A stretch of 25,576 nucleotides of DNA from positions 1 through 25,576 of the forward strand of contig CAMQBP010000006.1 of NCBI GenBank assembly GCA_946999025.1, written 5' to 3'. Positions 17,151-24,902 of the stretch are shown here, piece after piece. A model generated the notes under the pieces. That model was not told the DNA's origin and searched no databases. It worked only from the letters and a program-made list of their open reading frames with translations. The translations under genes were made by a program, and so were the position numbers. How positions within the stretch are numbered: the stretch's first letter is position 1; each line of letters starts with the position of its first letter. The stretch comes from an uncultured Prevotella sp. (lineage in GTDB: Bacteria > Bacteroidota > Bacteroidia > Bacteroidales > Bacteroidaceae).

Positions 17151-19115
17151 ATGAAAAAGATTTTGTTAATGTTACTGCTGTCTTGCTCGCTTTCGATGCA
17201 TGCTGCCAATCCTAAGCCTTTCACGATTCCCGAACTCAAGACTTGGTACGGTGGCAAGGGATCTTTTGTGCCTACAAAAGCATCGCGCATCGTGTACACA
17301 GGCAATGACAAGCGTGTGACAATGGCTCTTGAGGTGTTTGCTGCCGACTACCAGAAGATGTTCAATATCACACTGCCCATTGTGAAAGACAAGGCTCGGG
17401 CAGGGGATTTCGTGTTTACCGTTAGCACCCAAAAAGGCTCCAAGGCAAACGAAGGCAGCGAGGCTTACAAAATTAATATCGGGCGTGTAGCTCGTGTGGA
17501 AGCTGCCACGCCCCAAGGCATCCAATGGGCCACGCGTACCATTCTGCAACTGTGCAGGCAGAACAAGGGATGTACCATGCCTCAAGGCACCATCATAGAC
17601 GCTCCTGCCTATCCCACCCGAGGGTTCATGCTCGACTGTGGTCGAAAGTTTTTCACCATGCGTGTGCTCAGGCAATATGTGCAAATGTTGTCGTATTACA
17701 AAATGAACACACTGCACATCCATCTAAACGATAATGGCCACCGCCAATTTTTCAACGACGATTTCGACAGTACACCAGCGGCGTTCAGGTTGGAATGCGA
17801 CACCTATCCAGGCTTGACGGCGCGTGACGGACACTACACCAAAGAGGAATTTAGAAGCCTGCAACGATATGCCGATAGTCTTGGGGTGGAGATTATACCC
17901 GAGATTGATTTCCCAGCACACTCGCTCGCCTTTACCCGTTACAAGCCTGAATTAGCCAGTAAGAAATACGGGAAAGACCACTTGGATTTGTTCAACCCCG
18001 AAACATACACTTTCTTGGATGCGTTGCTCAAAGAGTATCTTGGCGGTGACGAACCTGTTTTTAGCGGAAAATACATGCACATTGGCACCGATGAATATGC
18101 CAACGAGGACCAGCAAGTGGTGGAGAAGTTCAGGTACCTCACGGATAGATACATCAAATATGTGGAAAAATTCGGCAAGAAGGCTATTATATGGGGCCAG
18201 CAGACACATGCCAAAGGTACCACGCCCATCAAAGTAAAAGATGTCACCATGCAGATTTGGAACAACAACTACGCCAATCCTCACTCCATGGACAGCTTGG
18301 GGTACGACATCATCAGCATTCCCGACTGGCAAGTGTACATCGTACCCAAGGCTGGTTACTACCAGGATTATCTTGACATCAAAAATTTGTACCAGAATTG
18401 GACACCCGCCCATATAGGCGACGTGGTGTTCCCCGAAGGTAATCGAAGCATCAAAGGAGGAATGTTTGCCGTTTGGAACGACCACATCGGCAATGGCATC
18501 AGCGCGCAAGACGTGCACTACAGGTTCTTCCCCGCTTTGCAAACGCTGTCTACTAAAACCTGGTCGGGTATAAGCACCACGTTCTTGTTTGAGCAATTTG
18601 ACTCTCTGCGCAAGACTTTCGATGAAGCCCCAGGACTGAACGTGGCCGGCTACTATCCACAGGGAATCATCCTGAAGCGGCCACAAGTGAACCGTGGAGA
18701 CCGCATGCCCATAGACCAAGTGGGCTGGGATTACGAGGTGGCGTTCGACATTGACTACGTACCCGAGGAAAAGGGAACCGTACTGTTCAGCTCCGATGAT
18801 GCCACTTTCTACCTGTCAGACCCCATCAACGGACTTATCGGGTTCAGCAGGGACGGCTATCTCTACAACTTCGGCTACCAACTAATGCCAGGAGAGAAGG
18901 TCAATATGAAAATTCGAGGCGACCGCACCGAGACTTCACTCTGGATTAACGGGCAAATGGTGAGCAGACTCAACGTGCTGAAATTGAGAAACGTGGATTA
19001 CAACCAAATGCATTATTTCCGCACCTTAGTCTTTCCGTTAATGAAAGCGGGAACCTCTTTTAAAAGCAAGGTAACCAATCTGTTGGTAACTAGCCAACCA
19101 AAGTCTATAATCTAA
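17151..19115 (+). CDS. GH20 beta-N-acetylhexosaminidase
   Basis: A 654-residue secreted glycosidase removing terminal GlcNAc or GalNAc by substrate-assisted catalysis. I start it at ATG 17151 because MKKILLMLLLSCSLSMHA is a clean signal peptide; in-frame starts at 17109 (GTG), 17118 and 17136 would put hydrophilic residues in front. Domain order: a GH20b-type alpha/beta domain at about 25-150, the GH20 barrel at about 155-490 beginning PTRGFMLDCGRKFF, with HIGTDEY holding the catalytic Asp-Glu pair (D314, E315), and Trp-rich strands MQIWNNNY and FAVWNDHIGNG. A C-terminal domain of about 150 residues looks like a concanavalin/LamG-type carbohydrate-binding fold. HIGTDE replaces the common H.GGDE, which may mark a subfamily, so a lacto-N-biosidase-like activity cannot be excluded. 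Confidence 0.92.
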   Translation: MKKILLMLLLSCSLSMHAANPKPFTIPELKTWYGGKGSFVPTKASRIVYTGNDKRVTMALEVFAADYQKMFNITLPIVKDKARAGDFVFTVSTQKGSKANEGSEAYKINIGRVARVEAATPQGIQWATRTILQLCRQNKGCTMPQGTIIDAPAYPTRGFMLDCGRKFFTMRVLRQYVQMLSYYKMNTLHIHLNDNGHRQFFNDDFDSTPAAFRLECDTYPGLTARDGHYTKEEFRSLQRYADSLGVEIIPEIDFPAHSLAFTRYKPELASKKYGKDHLDLFNPETYTFLDALLKEYLGGDEPVFSGKYMHIGTDEYANEDQQVVEKFRYLTDRYIKYVEKFGKKAIIWGQQTHAKGTTPIKVKDVTMQIWNNNYANPHSMDSLGYDIISIPDWQVYIVPKAGYYQDYLDIKNLYQNWTPAHIGDVVFPEGNRSIKGGMFAVWNDHIGNGISAQDVHYRFFPALQTLSTKTWSGISTTFLFEQFDSLRKTFDEAPGLNVAGYYPQGIILKRPQVNRGDRMPIDQVGWDYEVAFDIDYVPEEKGTVLFSSDDATFYLSDPINGLIGFSRDGYLYNFGYQLMPGEKVNMKIRGDRTETSLWINGQMVSRLNVLKLRNVDYNQMHYFRTLVFPLMKAGTSFKSKVTNLLVTSQPKSII

Positions 19116-19158
19116 CAATCGTCGCACTAATAATTTACAAACCTAATATCTAAATTAT

Positions 19159-22100
19159 ATGGAACTTTCAAAACAATTAACATTCTTAGAGAAAGGTCTT
19201 TTATCGATTGTTTTACTATCAGGTTTATCGGGGATGGCAAATGTGGCTAACGCATCTACCACACAAATCTCGAAAACTGATTTTGTACAGCAATCGCAAA
19301 AGACCGTGACAGGTATCGTTCTTGACGATCGAGGCGACCCTGTCATCGGAGCAAGTGTCAGCGTGAAAGGTGAAAAAACTGGTGCCGTAACTGACGTCGA
19401 TGGAAAATTTACTATTCGGACAGAGGGAAATGCTGTTCTGGTTGTCTCATATATAGGATTTGAGCAACAGAGCATTTCCGTCACGAATAAAAATACCATC
19501 CGCGTCGTACTAGTGCCCAACACGTCCGAACTGAACGAGGTTGTCGTTACAGCCTTGGGCATCAAGAGGGAGAAAAAAGCCTTGGGCTACGCTATGCAAG
19601 AGGTGAACACATCCTCACTCACCGAGAATAAATCGGCCAGTGTGGCCAATATGTTGCAAGGAAAGGTTGCGGGCGTTCAAATATCACAGTCGGGTACCGG
19701 CCTTGGTGGATCCACGCGCATCGTCATGCGTGGCCTAAACTCGCTGACTGGCAACAACCAACCTTTATGGGTGGTGGACGGCATGCCCATCAATGATGGC
19801 ACAACCGAGCAGGCCAACCAATGGGGTGGCAGCGACTGTGCAGGGGCTGCATCCGAGATAAACCCCGAAGATATTGAGAGTATATCGATTTTGAAAGGTG
19901 CCAACGCAGCTGCTCTTTATGGCTCGCGCGCACAAAACGGTGCTATTGTCATAACGACAAAAAAAGGGAGACAAGGACAACCTTTGAGCCTTGAGTATAA
20001 CGGCAATCTAAGCGTTTCTGAAGCTTACTCGCCATATAGTTACCAAAATCAATATGGACAGGGGTCGAACGGGGACTATAACACAAGTTCACAGATGAGT
20101 TGGGGAGCGCCATTGGATGGTCGCATGGTGGACAATTGGCGCTCTACTATCTACAAAGATGCGCGGTATGATAAGTATGCGTTACTGCCTCAAAAAGATT
20201 ATATAACCGACTTTTATCGTACCGGCGTGTCATTCGCCAACACACTGACGGTTTCTGCCGGCGGCGAATACATATCTGGTAGGCTGTCATACACCGATTC
20301 GCGCTCCAATGACATCGTTCCAAACTACTCGCAAAATCGCCAATATCTCAACATGAACACCGAGTTTAGGAACAAACAACTGACCATAGGAGCCAAGGTG
20401 AGCTACATGCGCGAGCTTACGACAAACCGGCCAGGACAGGGCGAGTATGGTTTGATGGTTCAATTGGTGAAAATGCCACGTGGCATTCGATTGGCCGACC
20501 TGAGAGATCCAAGAGGAACAGGTTCCTACATAAACAACTCGGTAAACTGGTCTGGACCAAGCGATAACTATGCTAACCCTTATGCTCTCTCTTCTGGGGA
20601 GAACGGAAACAAAACAGAGCGAAACCGCATCATCGGGCAAGTCACGGCCTCATACAAATTCACAGACTATCTACACCTCACAGGTAGAGCTGGTATTGAC
20701 AGGTATTCTGACCACGTCAGGAATTTCAATACCATGCCGGATATCACATCGACAGCCTCGCAGTATCTCAATAGCATGCTTGTCAACAAGGAGTTCAACG
20801 CAGACTTAATACTCTATTTTGACCGCAGCTTCAACGATTTCAGCGTAAACGCCAACGTGGGTACGGCAGTGATGAACACCAAAAACGAGTCTCTGTATGG
20901 CTCTTCTGGCAAGTTCGCCATTCCCAATGTATGCAATTTGGGTAATGGGTTGACTCAAACCACAGGCGAGGGATACTCCAAGAAGGAGATACAATCAGCC
21001 TTCTTCGCTACAACCGTAGGATACAAGAACATGGCATACGTGGATATTACTGGCCGAAACGACTGGTCGTCAACTTTGCCGAAGGAAAACAGATCTTACT
21101 TCTACCCATCTGTCAGCTCAAGCGTCATCTTGTCGCAAATGTTTAAATTACCACGATGGGTTACATACTGGAAAGTGAGAGGATCATGGGCAAAGGTTGG
21201 AAACGACACTGATCCATACAAGCTCGCCACCTATTATTACTTATGGACCACGGGAAACAAATTAGATGCGAACGGCGATAAAGCCAACCCGGGCATTTTA
21301 AAGCAGTATCTCAGCAAGTCGAAAGCGTTGGATAATCTGAAGCCAGAATCGACTACATCGGCAGAACTGGGCACAGAAGCCCACTTCTTTGACAATCGTC
21401 TGTCTGTAGATTTCACCTATTATACTACTTCAACTAAAAACCAAATACTTGGAGTAGACATGCCGGGTTCGTCAGGATACTCGTCTAAGTTCATCAATGC
21501 AGGAGAAATCAAAAGTCACGGCTATGAGTTGATGGTTAACGCAACGCCCTTGAAAACCAAAGATTGGAATTGGGACATCAACCTCAACTGGGGATTGAAT
21601 CGTACGGAATGTGTTATGCTCGACAGCGAGATCTCGCGTTACGAACTGGGCTCAACGCGGGCTGGCAAGGTGGTTGTAGAGACCGGGAAGAAATATGGCA
21701 ACATCATTGGTAAAGCTTACAAACGCAATGAGGCAGGACAAATCGTTGTCAACGACAAAGGCTTGCCAGAGTCTGTGTCTGATAAAGTTATCGGTAACAT
21801 ACAGCCCGATTGGACTGGCTCCATAGGTAACATGTTGAGATATAAGGATCTTGTGCTGTCATCGTTGGTAGATATACGCATGGGTGGCGACTTTATCTCA
21901 AGCACAGACAATTACGCGTGTCAGCAGGGTACGGCTGCAAAAACCATCTACGGCCGACAGCAAGGCGAGCAAATTATCGTGGACGGTGTGACGGCCGACG
22001 GAAAGAAAAACAATGTAGGGCTCAATGCTGAAACCTATTGGACCAACATAGCAGGACCAGAGGGCATCATGGAAGCATTCATGCACAAAGGAACATACGT

Positions 22101-22332
22101 CAAGATGCGCGAACTATCATTAGGTTACATCCTGCCACAAGCATGGTTCGCACACATGCCAATCAAGTATGTCAAGGTGTCCTTGGTAGGCAGAGACCTA
22201 TTCTATTTCTATAAAGCCGCCCCCATCAACCCAGAGGGAGCGTTCTCAAGAAACGATTACGCGCAGGCTTTTGAGTTGGCATCCATGCCACCAACACGGG
22301 CTTATGGCCTAACTGTTAACGTGAAATTCTAA
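19159..22332 (+). CDS. SusC/RagA-family TonB-dependent outer-membrane transporter, pair 2
   Basis: A 1057-residue TonB-dependent receptor. The signal peptide ends near A32 (ANA|S), then a CarboxypepD_reg-like domain at about 50-122 (VTGIVLDDRGDPVIGASVSV), a TonB-box-like ELNEVVVTALG near 123-133, the plug with MRGLNSLTGNNQPLWVVDG and the classical SusC signature AALYGSRAQNGAIVITTKKG, then the barrel ending in NVKF with the terminal aromatic of outer-membrane proteins. The ALGIKREKKALGYA segment places it in a different SusC branch from the receptor at 2372. It is 43 bases downstream of the GH20 gene and 13 bases upstream of its SusD-like partner. The GH20 and MFS context makes a HexNAc or sialic-acid ligand plausible, comparable to NanO, but not shown. 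Confidence 0.95.
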   Translation: MELSKQLTFLEKGLLSIVLLSGLSGMANVANASTTQISKTDFVQQSQKTVTGIVLDDRGDPVIGASVSVKGEKTGAVTDVDGKFTIRTEGNAVLVVSYIGFEQQSISVTNKNTIRVVLVPNTSELNEVVVTALGIKREKKALGYAMQEVNTSSLTENKSASVANMLQGKVAGVQISQSGTGLGGSTRIVMRGLNSLTGNNQPLWVVDGMPINDGTTEQANQWGGSDCAGAASEINPEDIESISILKGANAAALYGSRAQNGAIVITTKKGRQGQPLSLEYNGNLSVSEAYSPYSYQNQYGQGSNGDYNTSSQMSWGAPLDGRMVDNWRSTIYKDARYDKYALLPQKDYITDFYRTGVSFANTLTVSAGGEYISGRLSYTDSRSNDIVPNYSQNRQYLNMNTEFRNKQLTIGAKVSYMRELTTNRPGQGEYGLMVQLVKMPRGIRLADLRDPRGTGSYINNSVNWSGPSDNYANPYALSSGENGNKTERNRIIGQVTASYKFTDYLHLTGRAGIDRYSDHVRNFNTMPDITSTASQYLNSMLVNKEFNADLILYFDRSFNDFSVNANVGTAVMNTKNESLYGSSGKFAIPNVCNLGNGLTQTTGEGYSKKEIQSAFFATTVGYKNMAYVDITGRNDWSSTLPKENRSYFYPSVSSSVILSQMFKLPRWVTYWKVRGSWAKVGNDTDPYKLATYYYLWTTGNKLDANGDKANPGILKQYLSKSKALDNLKPESTTSAELGTEAHFFDNRLSVDFTYYTTSTKNQILGVDMPGSSGYSSKFINAGEIKSHGYELMVNATPLKTKDWNWDINLNWGLNRTECVMLDSEISRYELGSTRAGKVVVETGKKYGNIIGKAYKRNEAGQIVVNDKGLPESVSDKVIGNIQPDWTGSIGNMLRYKDLVLSSLVDIRMGGDFISSTDNYACQQGTAAKTIYGRQQGEQIIVDGVTADGKKNNVGLNAETYWTNIAGPEGIMEAFMHKGTYVKMRELSLGYILPQAWFAHMPIKYVKVSLVGRDLFYFYKAAPINPEGAFSRNDYAQAFELASMPPTRAYGLTVNVKF

Positions 22333-22345
22333 AAGTATAGCAACT

Positions 22346-23935
22346 ATGAAACATCATATTTTTAAAAGCACAGCGCTCGCATTGGCTTTTTGCGCCGCAA
22401 GCGCAAGTTGTACTGATTCGTTCGATGCGATGAACCGCGACCCCATGGGTATGACCGATGGCGACTTGGGATATATGACCGCTTATATCCAAGAATGGGG
22501 TACGCGTATAGGATCTTGGGAATATCAAGTAGGTGAAAACCTGCACACCAATCTTTATGCTCAGTATTTCGCTAACTCAGCCTCCTATTTCACTTCCGAC
22601 AGTTATACTTACAAAAGTGAATGGGTAACCGACGGTTTTTGGAACACATACTACGTGGGAGTGTTGAAGCAGTTTAAAACGGCTCAAGCCATTGCCGCCC
22701 AAAACCCAGCCTATGGCAACATCTTCCAAACCATGAGAATATTCACGGCTATGTGTACTGCACAACTCACAGACTTGTTTGGAGACATGCCTTACACACA
22801 AGCTGCATTGGGAAACAGCAAAGCGGAATACGATACACAGAAAAGTATCTACACAGACATCTTTAAAGAGCTATCTGAAGCTGTGGAGAAACTTAGGGCT
22901 GATAAGGGCAACGCAACTATGATCACATTTAAGCAAAAGCAAGATCTCATCTACGATGGCGATCTTGAGAAATGGATCAAACTGGGTAACTCCCTCCGAT
23001 TGAGATACGCCATGCGATTGGCCTATATAGACCCCGAAACGGCCAAGAAAGAGGCGATGGCAGCCTTGGCTGGTGGTGGCATGCTGGACAGCAATGCCGA
23101 CAATGCTGGTGTGTTCATATCAGGGCAAGGTGTCACTGGGTGGCCCTTGCACCAGATATCTGGCTGGGGCGAGTTTTGTATGAGTAAGACTATGGAAAGA
23201 ATGCTCAAACAAACCAGCTCTGTCATGGATCCGAGAACAGCTTTATGGTTTGGTCACACGGAAAAATCAACGGTCGAAAATCCAGAGTACACTGGCATTC
23301 CTAATGGAGTACCGGTAGACAAACTTGCGCAATATCCCAAAGATATGAGGTCGAACGTGTGGGGACTGCAAACGGCACCAACATGGAATTCGAAAGGAGA
23401 CAGCAAGTTCCCCTACAACATTGCCAAGCGGCAAAAAGTGATGGACTATGCTGAAGTGTGCTTTTTGAAAGCCGAACTCGCCCTTAGAGGATGGAGTAGC
23501 TCCATAAATGCCAAGAACATGTATTTGGCTGGCATACAAGCCTCATTCGATAACGAACGCGCCGACGTGGATCCTTCGTTCTACTCTACAAAGGACGATG
23601 AAACCTATAAGAGTAGCGGCAGCGTGGCATGGGAAACGCAATCATCTTTGGAAGGTCATCTTGAACAGATCATGACGCAAAAATGGCTGGCTCTCTATCC
23701 GAACGGTGTCGAAGCTTGGACAGAATTCAGAAGAACGGGCTATCCTAAACTGACACCTGTCAAACTCAGTCTTGATCCATTAATTAATGCTGACAAAGGT
23801 GAATTCATCAAAAAACTAAGGTACGTTGATGATGAGTTACGTGAGAACCCAAACGCTACAAAAAAATCTCTCAACGATGGCAGAGGAGATGGTTCCAACG
23901 TTCGTGTGTGGTGGGATACAGGGCGATACAAATAA
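22346..23935 (+). CDS. SusD-like nutrient-binding lipoprotein (SusD-like_2 type), pair 2
   Basis: A 529-residue surface lipoprotein with a lipobox ASC at Cys22. It is of the SusD/RagB PF12771-like branch rather than the classical branch of the protein at 5526: it has CTDSFDAMNRDP at the start, LTDLFGDMPYTQA near 140, KWIKLGNSLRLRYAMRL near 210 and QKWLALYPNGVEAWTEFRRTGYP near 450, all characteristic of that branch. It pairs with the SusC 13 bases upstream, and is the last gene before the terminator. NanU of Tannerella and Bacteroides fills the same slot in sialic-acid loci, but I cannot confirm orthology. The stop is directly followed by a strong hairpin. Confidence 0.9.
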   Translation: MKHHIFKSTALALAFCAASASCTDSFDAMNRDPMGMTDGDLGYMTAYIQEWGTRIGSWEYQVGENLHTNLYAQYFANSASYFTSDSYTYKSEWVTDGFWNTYYVGVLKQFKTAQAIAAQNPAYGNIFQTMRIFTAMCTAQLTDLFGDMPYTQAALGNSKAEYDTQKSIYTDIFKELSEAVEKLRADKGNATMITFKQKQDLIYDGDLEKWIKLGNSLRLRYAMRLAYIDPETAKKEAMAALAGGGMLDSNADNAGVFISGQGVTGWPLHQISGWGEFCMSKTMERMLKQTSSVMDPRTALWFGHTEKSTVENPEYTGIPNGVPVDKLAQYPKDMRSNVWGLQTAPTWNSKGDSKFPYNIAKRQKVMDYAEVCFLKAELALRGWSSSINAKNMYLAGIQASFDNERADVDPSFYSTKDDETYKSSGSVAWETQSSLEGHLEQIMTQKWLALYPNGVEAWTEFRRTGYPKLTPVKLSLDPLINADKGEFIKKLRYVDDELRENPNATKKSLNDGRGDGSNVRVWWDTGRYK

Positions 23936-23950
23936 CTTTTCAGCGCAAGG

Positions 23951-23982
23951 TGTAGTGAGCGACGCCAAAGGTCGCTCCTACA
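23951..23982. repeat. Strong hairpin just after the SusD-like stop
   Basis: TGTAG at 23951-23955 and GAGCGAC at 23957-23963 pair with GTCGCTC at 23971-23977 and CTACA at 23978-23982. That is a 12-bp stem with a single bulged T at 23956 and a 7-base loop. It starts 15 bases after the stop codon and lacks a T run, so it is more likely a 3'-UTR stability element or processed RNA structure than a terminator. Confidence 0.6.
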
Positions 23983-24067
23983 TCGAAAGAATCTGTCGTC
24001 TTTACATCGACGAACTTGTTGGCTCAAGGGCACAAGCAAGCTAAAAAATGTACAATCATTTAACAAC

Positions 24068-24110
24068 GGAGGCAAGCATCTGTCATGGGTGTTTGCCTTC
24101 TTTCTTTTAG
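24068..24110 (+). terminator. Rho-independent terminator of the PUL operon
   Basis: GGAGGCAAGCA at 24068-24078 pairs with TGTTTGCCTTC at 24090-24100 through 11 pairs including two G-T wobbles, with an 11-base loop. TTTCTTTTAG follows immediately. The stem plus T-rich tail on the + strand, 133 bases after the last gene, is a good intrinsic terminator. Confidence 0.75.
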
Positions 24111-24427
24111 TGCCTGATAATGTTAGTTCATCTCCTTGGCTTTGCCCACACCGCGATTGGACTTATAGATGTGGAGCAAAGTATATAGGGTGGGAGATGG
24201 TCTGTTGCGTCGGCCAGTTGGGATGCTTGTCCGTATAAATGACAATAAAAAGCTACTTGCAAAAGTGCAGAATAGAAAAAATCGATAGGTAAATGCGGTA
24301 CATTTATCTCTATTGGGAATAAGAAAACAGGCCGGAAGATCCAATAGCATTGAGTTGTGAGGTTAAAAGATAAGGTATTCGTGCTCAAATAACATGCAAT
24401 AACACGTTTAAAGCATACCAATTATGC

Positions 24428-24448
24428 GGTTAAAAGCATGCTTTAACC
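24428..24448. repeat. Near-perfect 21-base palindrome
   Basis: The sequence runs GGTTAA, A, AGCATGCT, TTAACC. The outer arms are exactly complementary, the core AGCATGCT is itself a palindrome, and one extra A breaks the symmetry. Related words occur nearby: TTTAAAGCAT at 24407-24416 and GGTTAAAAG at 24361-24369. Possible operator or short RNA hairpin. Confidence 0.45.
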
Positions 24449-24714
24449 ATGTAAAAACACGAAACACAGGGCTAAATATTGGACGTGAAACGCTGAACAT
24501 ATTGAGAAACAGGAAGATATGGTGATTGCTCATATTTTCAAAATTTGCGAGAACTTCGAGACGTAGTGGCAAATAAGCGAAATATAGCGAGATATTTGTC
24601 AAGAAAAATGATAGATTCTTTTCACGCGAAATCATCCGCAATAATGCTCTTATATGTGGCCAGTAGGCTACGCACATACCTGCTGAATTCGTGGTAGATC
24701 GTTTCTCTGCGAAT

Positions 24715-24735
24715 GGTCATGTTGCTAACATGATC
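24715..24735. repeat. Palindrome upstream of the ROK promoter
   Basis: GGTCATGTT at 24715-24723 pairs with AACATGATC at 24727-24735 around a 3-base centre; eight of nine positions are Watson-Crick and one is G-T. It lies about 63 bases upstream of the -33 region of the ROK promoter, where an upstream operator for auto-regulation could sit. Confidence 0.4.
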
Positions 24736-24797
24736 TCAAGCCGCACGCGTTTGTATTTTTCTCTATTTATTTTCAAGCAGAATATACTACAGAAATG

Positions 24798-24829
24798 TTT
24801 CAAGTTTTCGATTTTAATTTGTATCTTTG
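24798..24829 (+). promoter_or_regulatory. Bacteroidetes-type promoter of the ROK regulator
   Basis: TATCTTTG at 24822-24829 is an exact TAnnTTTG -7 box. TTTC at 24798-24801 lies 20 bases upstream and differs from the -33 TTTG at one position. Transcription would begin near 24836, leaving a leader of about 65 bases before the ATG at 24903. This is the best promoter match in the window. Confidence 0.65.
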
Positions 24830-24902
24830 CCCTATAAAGTGCTTTGATTTGAAATTCAACACATCTTTGCTTCCATTTATATAGGTTAAATCAACATCAA
24901 AA

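Larger units (their letters stand above)
24111..24797. other. AT-rich non-coding stretch with small palindromes
   Basis: About 690 bases between the operon terminator and the ROK promoter. The open frames here are on the minus strand, below 100 codons, overlap each other, and give hydrophobic or low-complexity proteins with no recognisable domain. I see no tRNA, rRNA or CRISPR pattern. What it does hold is a cluster of repeated TTAAAGCAT-type words around 24359-24448 and two palindromes, listed separately. The stretch could contain operators, a small RNA or remnants of an older insertion. Confidence 0.5.

Noticed and set aside
17952..18719. 255-codon minus-strand open frame
   Set aside because: Lies wholly inside the GH20 catalytic domain, whose active-site motif is on the + strand.
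19159..23935. Naming the second pair nanO/nanU
   Set aside because: Context fits, but SusC/D specificity cannot be read from sequence by eye and no sialidase or lyase is in view.
24408..24677. 89-codon minus-strand open frame
   Set aside because: Hydrophobic composition with no domain, overlapping the palindrome cluster. It may be the shadow of a dispersed repeat; I could not support it as a gene.
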